Shown: positions 15,649 to 24,704, counted from the first letter of the stretch. The stretch: DNA of 64,000 nucleotides from Paractinoplanes maris (GCF_023544465.1 NZ_JALPVL010000005.1:310001-374000), one strand, 5' to 3'. A program made the numbers and translations. Notes: generated by a model not told the origin, from the sequence alone.

Positions 15649-17766
15649 CTACTCGCCCGGCTTCTTGAACTCCTGGTACTCCGCGCCCTCCATGTAGTCG
15701 GCGAGGGTGCGGTAGACGACCGGGTTGACGATGCCGTGGGGCATCCGGTCGGTGTGGTTGGCCCAGTCCGGGTTGACCATGTAGCCGGCCACGACCAGGC
15801 TGCGCGAGCCGACCACCAGTGACGCCGTCTTGTCGGCGTCGGTGGTGCCGGTCTTGCCGAAGACCGGGTGGTCGATCGTGCGGTGCGCGTTCGGCTCGGT
15901 CGCCCCGGCGCAGTTGCCGAGCTGGGCGCGGTCGCCGACCGGGCAGCGGGCCGCGTCGAGCGCCTTGCGGGCCACGTCGGGCGTCGTGACCTGCTTGCAG
16001 GACGGCTGGCCGGTCTTCAGCTTCGAGCCGTCGGCCGCGGTGATCTGCTTGATCGGCGTCGGGGAGCAGAATTTGCCGTCGCCGGCCAGGGTGGCGTACG
16101 CGTTGGCGATGTCCAGCGGCGTCGAGGTGGTCACGCCCAGGGTGAACGCGCCGAAGTTGTGCGCGGCCTCGGTCGTGTCGACCAGGTCACGCTCCTCCTG
16201 GGAGCGGAACTGCATACCGAACCGCTTGGCCACGTCGACGACCTTCTCGGCGCCGACCTGCTCCTGCAGCGGCACGAAATACGTGTTGACCGACTTGCCG
16301 AAGCCGGTCCACATGTTGAAGGTGCCCTTCTCGTTGGGCGAGGCGTTGCTCGGGCAGTACAACGTCGTTCCCGGGCAGGCCGCCGGCGAGTCGGCCGCGA
16401 CCGGGTAGCTCGACCTGTAGGTCGAGCCGGAGGTGATCTGGTGGTCGAGCTCCAGACCGTTCTCGAGCGCGGCGACCATGGTGAACATCTTGAACACCGA
16501 GCCGGCCTGGTAGCCGTTGATGTCGCCGCCACCGGTGATGATCGGGTTCGTCGTGTTCGGGTACGTCGCCCGGGCCCCGGCCCTGCGGGCCTGCGGGTTC
16601 GAGCTCTTCGGGTTCGTGCCGTCGTCGAGCTTGAACTTGCGGTTGGCCGCCAGCGTCTTGACGTGGCCGGTGCCCGGCTCGACCCCGGCGATCAGGACGG
16701 CGTTCTTCTCGTTGTCGTCGATCTTGCGGGTGATCTCCTTGCGGGCGGCCTTCTGCGCCTTGAGGTCGAGCGACGTGACGATCGTGTAGCCGCCGGTCTT
16801 GAGCTGGCGCTCCCGCTCGTACGCGTTGGCCCCGAAATCCTTCTGCTCCATCCACCAGCGGAAGACGTAGTCGCAGAAGAAGCCCCAGTTGTTGACCGCC
16901 ACCGAGGTGCAGCCGTTGCCGGGCCGGTTGGCCGTGCGGGCCAGCTTGGTCTTCTTGGCGTTCTCACCCTCAGCCTTGGTGATCTGCCCCAGGCCGACCA
17001 TGTTGTCGATGACGTAGTTGCGCCGCTCGAGTGCCTGCGGGTAACCGGTCTTGGTGGTCGGGTCGAAGCCCGAGGGGGCCTTGACCATGCCGGCCAGCAG
17101 CGCGGCCTCGGCGATCGTCAGGTTCTTGGGCGACTTCTTGAAGTAGACCTGGCTGCCGGCGTAGATGCCGTACGCGCCGTTGCCGTAGGGCGCCAGGTTG
17201 AGGTAGCGCCGCAGGATCTCCTTCTTGTTCAGGTCCTTCTCGACCTGCAGCGCGTACTTCATCTCGGCGATCTTGCGTTCCGGGCTGTTCTTGGTCGCGT
17301 CGATCGCCTCCTGCGGCGTCTTCGCGCCGTAGGCCTGGGCCATCCGCACGTATTGCATGGTCAGCGTCGAGGCGCCCTGCTGCGAGCCGCCCTGGCTGTT
17401 GTTGACGAACGCGCGGGCGATGCCCTTCACGTCGACGCCGTTGTGCTCGTAGAACTTGTGGTCCTCGGCGGCGACGATCGCGTTCTGCATGTTCGGCGAG
17501 ATCTGGCTGATCGGCACGTCACTGCGGAACTCGTCGTAGAGCACGGCGATCTGCGTCTTGCCGTCGCCGGCGAAGATGCGGGTCACCTGCGGGGCCGACT
17601 GCTCGACGATCGTGCTCGGCATGGCCGCGAACGTCTCCGCGCCGGCCTTGGCGACGAGGCCACCCAGCGCCACCGCCGGGAACGAGGCGGCCGAGACGAC
17701 CACCGCCGTCAACAGGCCGCACATCAGCAACAGCCCGGCTTTGCTGACGATCGATCGCCCCTTCAT
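15649..17766 (-). CDS. Class A penicillin-binding protein, 705 aa
   Basis: Bifunctional peptidoglycan synthase. A membrane anchor (residues 9-35) precedes a GT51 glycosyltransferase domain with catalytic E101 (AAEDHKFYEH), GGSQQGASTLTMQYVR and LNLAPYGNGAYGI. The transpeptidase domain has S423-V-F-K426, S492-V-N and K638-T-G-T. It polymerises and cross-links glycan chains outside the membrane. There is no PASTA domain. The length and the cysteine pairs in the transpeptidase part (CPGTTLYC) fit actinomycete PonA-type enzymes. ATG 17766 is used; GTG codons at 17778 and 17784 (near GGAG) are possible starts. Confidence 0.93.
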   Translation of the reverse strand: MKGRSIVSKAGLLLMCGLLTAVVVSAASFPAVALGGLVAKAGAETFAAMPSTIVEQSAPQVTRIFAGDGKTQIAVLYDEFRSDVPISQISPNMQNAIVAAEDHKFYEHNGVDVKGIARAFVNNSQGGSQQGASTLTMQYVRMAQAYGAKTPQEAIDATKNSPERKIAEMKYALQVEKDLNKKEILRRYLNLAPYGNGAYGIYAGSQVYFKKSPKNLTIAEAALLAGMVKAPSGFDPTTKTGYPQALERRNYVIDNMVGLGQITKAEGENAKKTKLARTANRPGNGCTSVAVNNWGFFCDYVFRWWMEQKDFGANAYERERQLKTGGYTIVTSLDLKAQKAARKEITRKIDDNEKNAVLIAGVEPGTGHVKTLAANRKFKLDDGTNPKSSNPQARRAGARATYPNTTNPIITGGGDINGYQAGSVFKMFTMVAALENGLELDHQITSGSTYRSSYPVAADSPAACPGTTLYCPSNASPNEKGTFNMWTGFGKSVNTYFVPLQEQVGAEKVVDVAKRFGMQFRSQEERDLVDTTEAAHNFGAFTLGVTTSTPLDIANAYATLAGDGKFCSPTPIKQITAADGSKLKTGQPSCKQVTTPDVARKALDAARCPVGDRAQLGNCAGATEPNAHRTIDHPVFGKTGTTDADKTASLVVGSRSLVVAGYMVNPDWANHTDRMPHGIVNPVVYRTLADYMEGAEYQEFKKPGE

Positions 17767-18070
17767 CCGGTCACCCACAGTCACGGATCTCCAGACCACC
17801 TTTTCTTACCGAAGACTCTTTGGCCCTTACAGCGACTCGGCAGCGTACGCCACCGATGCACGAACCGCCCGAAGCGTACGTGATCTTGCAGCGCCCCGAC
17901 CGGGGCCTGCCCTCCCACTCTGACCGGGCCATGTTGCCGATGTCTCAAGGATCACTGTCAGTTCCCTGCGAAACCCGCTCCACCGGCCCACGAGTCGCAC
18001 ATCACAGCCGATCGGGTCACAACACCGCTCGGCGGGCGGTCAGGGCTCATGAGACGCATCGGAGGTCGGC
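17767..18070. other. Divergent promoter region, no gene seen
   Basis: About 300 bases separate the penicillin-binding protein start from the SARP remnant. The only structure noted is a small hairpin, GCCCC (17893-17897) with GGGGC (17902-17906). The stretch CTTTTCTTACCG near 17800 is less GC-rich and may belong to the penicillin-binding protein promoter. No operator is convincing. Confidence 0.4.
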
Positions 18071-18722
18071 GTGACAGTCATGCAGTTCAGGATCCTGGGC
18101 CCGGTGCAGATCCGGTCGGGGCCGGCGGAGCTCGACATCGGTGCCCGCCAGCAACGGCTGGTGCTGGCGTTGCTGCTGGCCCGGGCCGGGTCGACGGTCA
18201 GCATGAACGAGCTGGTCGACACCATCTGGGCCGACGATCCCCCGCCCAGCGCGGTCAACGTCGTGCACCGCCGCATCGGGACGCTGCGCCGCCTGGTCGA
18301 GCCGGACCTGCCCCGCCGCGCCACCGGGCAGTATCTCGTCCGGCAGCCACCCGGCCTTTGTCGCTCTCGAGGCCGAGCGGTCGCACGCCGCTCGCGACGC
18401 CGCCGACACCGCGCTGCGGTCCGGGCTGGTGCGGACGGTCATCCCGGTGCTGCGGAACGCGGCGAGCCTGGACCCGCTGGACGAGGCTTTGCAGGCCCGG
18501 CTGCTGCTGGCCCTGGCCGCCGACGGGCGCCAGGCCGAGGCCTTCGACCTGTTCCGCACCGTCCGCCGGCGGCTCGGCGACGAGCTCGGCATCGATCCCG
18601 GCCCCGAGCTGCTCGACGCCCACGACCGCCTGCTCCACCAGCGCGTCCCGGCGGCGGGCCGGGCGATCCCGCGGTGGCGGTCCCGCCGGGCCGTCCGGTC
18701 CAGGCCGCGCAACCGGCGGTGA
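18071..18722 (+). pseudogene. SARP/BTAD transcriptional regulator, internally deleted
   Basis: From GTG 18071 the first frame encodes an OmpR-type winged helix typical of SARP regulators: FRILGPVQIRSGPAELDIG, RQQRLVLALLLARAGSTVS, VHRRIGTLRRLVEPDLP. This frame is lost after about 18345 (GQYLVRQPPG). A different frame from about 18351 to 18722 carries the bacterial transcription activation domain (ALEAERSHAARDAADTAL, LLALAADGRQAEAFDLFR, GDELGIDPGPELLDAH). About 40-50 residues that normally join them are missing. SARPs activate antibiotic clusters, but no such cluster is in the window. The product would be truncated and inactive. Confidence 0.78.
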
Positions 18723-18740
18723 CGTGCGGCAAACTGAGTC

Positions 18741-19466
18741 ATGCGCCATTACTCCGTCCAGCTGGAAGCCTCGACCGTGGCTGTCTACGGGCACTACGGG
18801 CGCCCGCTGATCGTGTTCCCGACCGAGAAGGGCAACGCGTGGGAGTGGAACGACAACGGCATGGTCGGCACGATCGAGCCGCTGATCGAGGCCGGGCGGG
18901 TCAAGCTGTACTGCGTCGACTCGTTCGACGAGGGGACCTGGTCGGCTCACCACCTGCCCCTGGAGGAGCGGGCCCGGCGGCACGGCGCCTACGAGACGTG
19001 GATCCTCGAGAGCGTGGTGCCGCACGTCCGCGACGACAGCGGTGACGACGTGGAGATCGGCACGATCGGGTGCTCGCTGGGGGCGTACCACGCTCTGAAC
19101 CTCGCCTTCCGGCGAGCGGACCTGTTCCCGCTGGCGATGTGCTTCTCAGGCAACTACGACCCGGGCACGTGGAACGGGTGGGGTGAGCGGGGCGACGCCG
19201 TCTACTTCAACAACCCGATGGAATACGTGGCCAACCTGCAGGGCGACCACCTGGAGTGGCTGCGCGAGCGCCTGTCGATCCTGCTGGTCTGCGGTCAGGG
19301 CCAGTGGGAGGACACCACCGGCGCGCTGCCGTCGACGCCGCGGATGGCCGACCTGCTGGCCGCCAAGGGCATCCGGCACGAACTCGACCTGTGGGGCCCG
19401 GACACCCCGCACGACTGGCCGTCGTGGCGCGCCCAGCTGGCTGAGCACCTCCCCCGCTTCTGCTGA
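18741..19466 (+). CDS. Esterase of the alpha/beta hydrolase fold, 241 aa
   Basis: Esterase-family protein with nucleophile S112 in GCSLGAYHA (GXSXG). A probable catalytic His lies in TPHDWPSW near the C-terminus and an Asp precedes it. The opening YSVQLEASTVAVYGHYGRPLIVFPTEKG and the absence of a lid fit the esterase D/antigen 85-like group often annotated 'esterase family protein'. It has no signal peptide, so it is probably cytosolic. The substrate is unknown. It starts 18 bases after the SARP remnant stop. Confidence 0.85.
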   Translation: MRHYSVQLEASTVAVYGHYGRPLIVFPTEKGNAWEWNDNGMVGTIEPLIEAGRVKLYCVDSFDEGTWSAHHLPLEERARRHGAYETWILESVVPHVRDDSGDDVEIGTIGCSLGAYHALNLAFRRADLFPLAMCFSGNYDPGTWNGWGERGDAVYFNNPMEYVANLQGDHLEWLRERLSILLVCGQGQWEDTTGALPSTPRMADLLAAKGIRHELDLWGPDTPHDWPSWRAQLAEHLPRFC

Positions 19467-19524
19467 TGGCCGACCCCGATCGCCGCGTCCTGCGAGGCCT
19501 GTGGACACGGCATAGGTTGAGGAC

Positions 19525-20496
19525 ATGCAATACACACGTCTCGGTAGCTCAGGTCTCAAGGTCAGCCGGATCGCGCTGGGGTGCATGAGCTTCGGCGAGC
19601 CCGATCGCGGCACCAACCAGTGGTCGCTCGGCGACGACGCGGCCGAGCCGCTCTTCCGGCAGGCGGTCGAGCTGGGCATCACGTTCTGGGACACGGCCAA
19701 CGGCTACAGCGCCGGCAGCTCGGAGGAGATCGTCGGGCGGGCCGTGCGCAAATACACCGACCGCGACTCGATCGTGCTGGCCAGCAAGGTGTTCTTCCCG
19801 ATGCACGACGGCCCGGGCGGGTCGGGCCTGTCCCGCAAGGCGATCCTGGAGAACATCGACGCGTCGCTGGCCCGGCTCGGCACCGATTACCTCGACCTCT
19901 ACCAGATCCACCGGTTCGACCCCGAGACGCCGGTCGAGGAGACGATGGAGGCGCTGCACGACGTGGTGCGGGCGGGCAAGGTCCGATACCTCGGCGCCTC
20001 GTCGATGTGGGCCTGGCAGTTCGCGAAACTCCAGCACGCGGCCGACCTCGGCGGCTGGACCCGCTTCGTGTCGATGCAGAACCAGTACAGCCTGCTCCAG
20101 CGCGAGGAGGAGCGCGAGATGTTCGGCCTGCTGGCCGATCAGGGCGTCGGGTCGATCCCGTGGAGCCCGCTGGCCAAGGGACGGCTGGCCCGCCCGTGGG
20201 ACGAGCGGAGCACCCAGCGCGCCAAGTCCGATCCGCTGCACGCCCGTTACGAGGGCGACGAGAACCGGCCGATCGTGGACGCCGTCCGCCGGGTCGCCGA
20301 GGCCCGGGGCGTGCCGATGGCCCAGGTGGCGCTGGCCTGGGTGCTGCACAACCCGGTGGTCGACGCGCCGATCGTCGGCCCGACCAAGGCTCACCATCTG
20401 ACCGACGCGGCGGCCGCACTGGAGCTCGAACTGACGGACGACGAGGTGGCGGAGCTGGAGGAGCACTACACGCCGCGCCTCCCGTCCGGTTTCTGA
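19525..20496 (+). CDS. Aldo/keto reductase, 323 aa
   Basis: NADPH-dependent (beta/alpha)8 oxidoreductase with the catalytic tetrad D56, Y61, K88 and H129 (FWDTANGYS, LASKV, LYQIHRFD). The C-terminal cofactor loop reads IVGPTKAHHLTDAAAAL. The sequence resembles the YajO/AKR11-14 group (GCMSFGEPDRG), which reduces aldehydes and ketones or takes part in cofactor synthesis. It stands alone and no substrate can be assigned. ATG 19525 begins the usual MQYTRLGSSGLKVS. Confidence 0.93.
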   Translation: MQYTRLGSSGLKVSRIALGCMSFGEPDRGTNQWSLGDDAAEPLFRQAVELGITFWDTANGYSAGSSEEIVGRAVRKYTDRDSIVLASKVFFPMHDGPGGSGLSRKAILENIDASLARLGTDYLDLYQIHRFDPETPVEETMEALHDVVRAGKVRYLGASSMWAWQFAKLQHAADLGGWTRFVSMQNQYSLLQREEEREMFGLLADQGVGSIPWSPLAKGRLARPWDERSTQRAKSDPLHARYEGDENRPIVDAVRRVAEARGVPMAQVALAWVLHNPVVDAPIVGPTKAHHLTDAAAALELELTDDEVAELEEHYTPRLPSGF

Positions 20497-20662
20497 CGGG
20501 CCTCCCCGTCGGCGTGACCCGGGCACGGCGATCGGTCAGGTGCCCGCATCCACGAGCCGAGCCGGACCTGGACGCCGCGTACGCAGACGTCCCGCCAACG
20601 ACCCCACCCCGCCCGACCAGGGGGCGGGCCGACACTATCGCTTTTTCCGGTGGTGCCTCGGG

Positions 20663-20688
20663 TTGTCCACATTGCCGCGTTGTCCACA
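20663..20688 (+). promoter_or_regulatory. Two DnaA boxes (TTGTCCACA)
   Basis: TTGTCCACA occurs at 20663-20671 and again at 20680-20688 on the same strand, eight bases apart. This nonamer is the preferred DnaA box of Streptomyces. They lie in the 232-base gap between the aldo/keto reductase and the ArsR gene. No replication genes are near, so this is not an origin. Confidence 0.5.
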
Positions 20689-20728
20689 GGCGGGGCGGTG
20701 CGGCCGAGCGAAGGTGGGCGCGGATCCG

Positions 20729-21082
20729 CTATTCCTGCACGTAGCGAAGAACCTCGTCGACCAGGCGGGCGGTTGCTTCGTCACGCAGGGAGTAGAGGGT
20801 GCGCCGGCCTTGGCGGCGGCGCTGGACAAGGCGGGAGTCGAGGAGATGGCGCAGGTGGTGGGAGACGGCCGTCGGGTGCGCGGGGATGGCCGCGGCCAGC
20901 ATGGAAGGTGTGGTCTCCCCCGCCCGCAGGATCACGAGGATCTGCAACCGGTGTTCATAGGCCATGCCGCGCAGCGCGTCCGCCGCCTTGGCCAGAGCGG
21001 CCGCACTGATCACCACACCGGGGCCGTCGGTGGAGGGCACGGGCTCATCACGGGTGGGACGGCTGATGGGCTCGGTGGTCAT
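20729..21082 (-). CDS. ArsR-family metalloregulator, 117 aa
   Basis: Winged-helix repressor with the ArsR core: ADALRGMAYEHRLQILVILRAGETTPSMLAAAIPAHPTAVSHHLRHLLDSRLV. The recognition helix is HPTAVSHHLRHL and the wing RRRQGRRTLYSL. No cysteine is present; His/Asp/Glu residues at the end of the fold (DEATARLVDEVLRYVQE) could form an alpha-5 zinc site of the SmtB/CzrA kind. It is the last gene of the metal-uptake operon and its start overlaps the permease stop (ATGA). The natural inference is metal-dependent autoregulation of the operon. Confidence 0.88.
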   Translation of the reverse strand: MTTEPISRPTRDEPVPSTDGPGVVISAAALAKAADALRGMAYEHRLQILVILRAGETTPSMLAAAIPAHPTAVSHHLRHLLDSRLVQRRRQGRRTLYSLRDEATARLVDEVLRYVQE

Positions 21083-21915
21083 GTGGCGGCGGCGAGGGGT
21101 GGGCGGCGGCGCGCGGGAAGCTTGCGGGCTCCGACGGCCAGATACGAGACGGCCAGGATTGCGGTCGCGGCCAGGGAGATCGAAGCTCCGGCGGCCACGT
21201 TCCAGCGGCTCGAGATCCACAGGCCGGCCAGGCCGCTTCCGACGGCGAAGGCCACCGACAACGGCGTGATGATCAGCAAACGGTCGGACCAGAGCCTGGC
21301 CGCCGCCGCGGGGGCGACGATCAGCGACACGGCCAGGATCGTGCCTACCGCGGGGACCATCGTGACCACGACGACTTCGATGGTCAGCAGCAGCACAAGG
21401 TCCCACCGGGCGGCCGGCACCCCGGCCGCCTCGGCACCGGCCCGGTCGAAGCCGATCAGGTGCAGCGGGCGGGCGCTGACCAGCAGCACGATCGCGACGA
21501 CGGCCAGGGCCACGGCGGTGGTGACGAGATCCTGCGGGCCGACCGTGAGGATCGAGCCCACGAGGAACGATGACAGGTCCCGGCTGAAACCGCTCTGCGT
21601 GGCGACCAGGGCGGCGCCGAGTGCGAAGCCCGCGGACAGCAGCACGCCGGTGGCGGCCGAGGCGTCCTGGCCGCGGCGGCGGGTCAGGGCCGCGACGCCC
21701 AGCGCCACGATGCCGCCCGCCACGACGCCGCCGAGCAGGATGTTGACGCCGATGATCGAGGCGGCCACGACGCCGGGAAATGTCGCGTGGGTCAGGGCCA
21801 TCGTGAAGAAGGACAGCCGCCGCAGCACGACCTGCACCCCGACCAGGCCGGCCAGCGCGCCCGCCAGCACCACCTCGGCGGTCGCCCGGTGCAGGGCGTC
21901 GTCCCACCAGTTCAC
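21079..21915 (-). CDS. Zinc/manganese ABC transporter permease (second), 278 aa
   Basis: ABC-3 family permease with about eight helices. It keeps the family features RRLSFFTMALTHATFPGVVAA (contact loop for the ATPase), GVLLSAGFALGAALV and TMVPAVGTILAVSLIVAPAAAARL. It imports Zn2+ or Mn2+ together with the ATPase and binding protein encoded upstream. GTG 21915 overlaps the stop of the previous permease gene (GTGA). Two distinct permeases suggest a heterodimeric channel, as in Tro/Sit/Mnt-type systems. Confidence 0.92.
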   Translation of the reverse strand: MNWWDDALHRATAEVVLAGALAGLVGVQVVLRRLSFFTMALTHATFPGVVAASIIGVNILLGGVVAGGIVALGVAALTRRRGQDASAATGVLLSAGFALGAALVATQSGFSRDLSSFLVGSILTVGPQDLVTTAVALAVVAIVLLVSARPLHLIGFDRAGAEAAGVPAARWDLVLLLTIEVVVVTMVPAVGTILAVSLIVAPAAAARLWSDRLLIITPLSVAFAVGSGLAGLWISSRWNVAAGASISLAATAILAVSYLAVGARKLPARRRPPLAAAT

Positions 21916-22982
21916 GAGCGGAGCTCCTGTCGATCAGAACGGCCGCGAGGCGACGGCGCCGGCAGCGGGGACGGGGGCGGGGACGGCTCGAGGACGGGTC
22001 TCGGCGTGGGGGTCAGCACCTCGTGAGCCACGTGCCTCTCCCAGGGGGTGGCCCGCCGGCGGCGGAGGTGACGCACCGGGATCAGCAGGAGGTAGGCAGC
22101 CACGAGCAACAGCACCACCGATGAGGCGGAGGTCAGTGCGACGCCGTAGTGCAGGGAGGCGGTCCAGCTGGCGAGCAGACCGGCGTAACCGGCGCCGGCC
22201 ACCAGGACCGTTCCGGCGACCGCCATGACGGCGAGGCGATCGGTGATCATCCGGGCGGCGGCCGCCGGGATGATCAGGAGGGCGACGACCAGGATCGTGC
22301 CGACCGCGCGGACGGCGGCGACCACGACCAGGGCGACGATCAGGTTGAGCCACAGGTCGAGCCATCCGATGCGAAAGCCGGCCGCGGCGGCGCCGGCTGG
22401 GTCGAACGCCCGGAAGAGCAGTGCGCGGGCGCCGACGGCGAGCGCGATCAAGACCACGGCGGCGAGCGCCGCCGTCTCGGCTATCTGCCTGGGCGTCACG
22501 GTGAGAAGGCGGCCGAACAGGAATGTCGTCAGATCGGAGGTGTACGAGGAACGGCGCGACACGAGCACGACGCCGATCGAGAACATCGCGGTCAGCAGGA
22601 CGGCGGTGGCCGCGTCGTCGGACACCCGGCCGCCGGCGGTCAGCAGGGTCAGCGCGACCGCGGTGACGATCGCGGCGACGAGGGCGCCGGCGAAGAGCTG
22701 GCCGGCCAGGAACCCGACCACGACGCCGGGGAAGACGGTGTGGGTGAGCGCGTCGGAGGTGAAAGACAGGCGGCGCACGAAGACGAAGACGCTGACCGGG
22801 CCGCAGATCAAAGCCAGCAACGCGATCTCAGCCAGCGCGCGGGCCATGAACGGCACCGCGAACGGCTCGGTGAACAGCGCGGTGAACGGCTCAGTGAACA
22901 GCGCGGCGAGCGACTCGGTGAACGGCGCGGCGAACGGCAACGCCGGCGGCACCGCGAGCGCCGTGGTCAGGGGCTCGATCAT
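21912..22982 (-). CDS. Zinc/manganese ABC transporter permease (first), 356 aa
   Basis: ABC-3 permease with the same features: VFVRRLSFTSDALTHTVFPG, VLLTAMFSIGVVLV and RAVGTILVVALLIIPAAAAR. It is longer than its partner because of an N-terminal extension with three eight-residue repeats (FTESLAAL, FTEPFTAL, FTEPFAVP) and a Pro/Ser-rich C-terminal tail of about 40 residues (PRPVLEPSPPPSPLPAPSP). ATG 22982 overlaps the ATPase stop (ATGA). Its neighbours make it the second component of the metal uptake operon. Confidence 0.92.
   Translation of the reverse strand: MIEPLTTALAVPPALPFAAPFTESLAALFTEPFTALFTEPFAVPFMARALAEIALLALICGPVSVFVFVRRLSFTSDALTHTVFPGVVVGFLAGQLFAGALVAAIVTAVALTLLTAGGRVSDDAATAVLLTAMFSIGVVLVSRRSSYTSDLTTFLFGRLLTVTPRQIAETAALAAVVLIALAVGARALLFRAFDPAGAAAAGFRIGWLDLWLNLIVALVVVAAVRAVGTILVVALLIIPAAAARMITDRLAVMAVAGTVLVAGAGYAGLLASWTASLHYGVALTSASSVVLLLVAAYLLLIPVRHLRRRRATPWERHVAHEVLTPTPRPVLEPSPPPSPLPAPSPRGRSDRQELRS
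22860..22931 (-). repeat. Three 24-bp tandem repeats in permease 5' region
   Basis: Units 22860-22883, 22884-22907 and 22908-22931 are near-identical (for example GAACGGCTCGGTGAACAGCG...). They encode in-frame eight-residue repeats ahead of the first membrane helix of the permease. Copy number could change by slippage without breaking the frame. Confidence 0.7.
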
Positions 22983-23728
22983 GGCTCCACCAGCATCGTG
23001 CTGCCGTCCGGGAGGTCGACGGCGTGGCCTCCGTACGCCTCGCGCAGCCGGGAAGCCGTCAGCGTCGCGCTCGGCGCGCCCACCGCCCACTGGCGGCCGT
23101 TGATCAGGCACACCAGGTCGGCCAGCTCGCGGGCGACGGTCAGATCGTGGGTGCTGAGCACTAGTGCCGTGCCGGCCGCGGCCAGTTCGCGCAGTACCCG
23201 GATGATGGCTTCCTGGCTGACCGCGTCGACGCCGTTGAAGGGCTCGTCGAGCAGCAGCAGCCGGGGTTCGGCGGCGATCGCCCGCGCCAGCAGCACCCGC
23301 TGGCGCTGGCCGCCCGACAGGGTGCCGAACCGGTGGGCGGCCCGATCAGCCAGGCCGACCAGCTCGAGCGCCTCGGCCACCGCGCGACGGTCGGCGGCGC
23401 GCGCGGGCCGCCACCACCCGATGCTGCGGTAGCGGCCCATCATCACCACCTGGCGCACACTGACCGGGAAGTCGGCGTCCAGCGTGTCGATCTGGGGCAC
23501 GTAGCCGGCCCGGCCGCGCGCCGCCGCCGGGTGCCGGCCGAGGACCGTCGCCGAACCTGCGAGCACCGGGACGAGCCCCAGCACCGACTTGATCAGGGTG
23601 GATTTGCCGGCGCCGTTCGGGCCGACCAGGATCAGGCGCTGCCCCGGCTCCAGCTCGAGGTCGACGTGGGTGAGCACCGGCGTCCGGTCGTAACCGACGC
23701 TCACCCCGGCATAACGCAGCGCGGCCAC
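22979..23728 (-). CDS. Zinc/manganese ABC transporter ATPase, 249 aa
   Basis: ABC ATPase with Walker A GPNGAGKST, Q-loop YVPQIDTLDADFPVSV, signature LSGGQRQRVLLARA, Walker B LLLLDEPFNGVDA and the switch His in LSTHDL. The Q-loop and the phrase VVMMGRYRSIGW are typical of ZnuC/MntB-type metal importers. It powers the two permeases encoded downstream. GTG 23728 begins one base after the binding-protein stop and its own stop overlaps the first permease start. Confidence 0.93.
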   Translation of the reverse strand: MAALRYAGVSVGYDRTPVLTHVDLELEPGQRLILVGPNGAGKSTLIKSVLGLVPVLAGSATVLGRHPAAARGRAGYVPQIDTLDADFPVSVRQVVMMGRYRSIGWWRPARAADRRAVAEALELVGLADRAAHRFGTLSGGQRQRVLLARAIAAEPRLLLLDEPFNGVDAVSQEAIIRVLRELAAAGTALVLSTHDLTVARELADLVCLINGRQWAVGAPSATLTASRLREAYGGHAVDLPDGSTMLVEP

Positions 23729-23729
23729 C

Positions 23730-24704
23730 TCAGCCGGCCAGCGCCGACACGATGACCTCGGTGTTGTGCCGCTCGGCGCCCAGATAGGTGCCCTCCGGCG
23801 TACCCGGGGCGCCCAGGCTGTCGCCGAAGAGCGCGTCCTCGCCGCCGACGACCTTCACCCCGGCCTGCTGAGCGATCGCCTCGGCGCTCCTGGGGGGCAG
23901 CGAGCTCTCGGTGAAGATCGCCTTGGTGCCGGTCGCCTTGATCTTCGCGACGAGGCCGGTGAGCTGCCGGGCCGAGAGCTCGGCCGACGTGTCGAGGCTG
24001 GGGATCACCGAGCCGACGAACTCCAGCCGGTAACGGTCGACGTAATACCCGAACGCGTCATGATTCGTGACCAATTTGCGATCGGTCGCGGGCAGTTTCG
24101 CGAACGCGGCCTCGGTCGAGGCATCGAGCTCGTCCAATTCCGAGCCGTACGCGGTGAGGTTCTTGGCGAAGACGCCGGCGCGAGCCGGATCGGCCGCCGC
24201 GAGCCCCTTTTCGATGTTCGCCACCATGATTCTGGCGTTCTTCGGGTTGTGCCAGATGTGCGGATCGTGCTCGTGTTCCTCACCGTCCTCGGCCGCATGC
24301 GCATCCTCTTCGGAGGAATGACCCCCCTCGCGCAAGGAGACTCCGGCGCTGGAATCCACGACGGTCCCGGCGAATCCGGACGCCTCGATCGTGCGGTCGA
24401 GCCATTCCTCCAGCCCGACCCCGTTCTTGACGACGATTTTGGCCCGGCTGATCGCCTGGATGTCGGCCGGCGTCGGCTCGAAGTCGTGGGGATCGACATT
24501 GGGCTTGATGAGCTGCGTGACAGCCACGCCGGAACCGCCGACGTTACGGACGAAATCGGCCACCTCGGGGGTGGTGGCGACCACAGCGAGCGGCTGCCCG
24601 CCCGGCGCGGCTGCCGCCTGACCCGCTGTTTCGCCACCCGAGCCACAGCCGGCGAGAACCGTGGTGGCTGCGGCCAGGGCCGCGATCACAAAGGTGCGTT
24701 TCAT
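23730..24704 (-). CDS. Zinc-binding lipoprotein of ABC importer (ZnuA-like), 324 aa
   Basis: Cluster A-I metal-binding protein. The lipobox LAGC (C20) directs lipid anchoring outside the membrane. Metal ligands are H73 (DPHDFEPT), H149 or H152 (DPHIWHNP), H215 (TNHDAFGYY) and D295 (FGDSLG). A flexible acidic/His loop (about residues 128-146, with HSSEEDAH and EEHEHDPH) is characteristic of zinc-specific ZnuA proteins and argues for Zn2+ over Mn2+. It is the first gene of a five-gene operon: binding protein, ATPase, two permeases, ArsR. Confidence 0.93.
   Translation of the reverse strand: MKRTFVIAALAAATTVLAGCGSGGETAGQAAAAPGGQPLAVVATTPEVADFVRNVGGSGVAVTQLIKPNVDPHDFEPTPADIQAISRAKIVVKNGVGLEEWLDRTIEASGFAGTVVDSSAGVSLREGGHSSEEDAHAAEDGEEHEHDPHIWHNPKNARIMVANIEKGLAAADPARAGVFAKNLTAYGSELDELDASTEAAFAKLPATDRKLVTNHDAFGYYVDRYRLEFVGSVIPSLDTSAELSARQLTGLVAKIKATGTKAIFTESSLPPRSAEAIAQQAGVKVVGGEDALFGDSLGAPGTPEGTYLGAERHNTEVIVSALAG

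Noticed and set aside
20663..20688. Replication origin
   Set aside because: Only two DnaA boxes and no dnaA, dnaN or AT-rich unwinding region.
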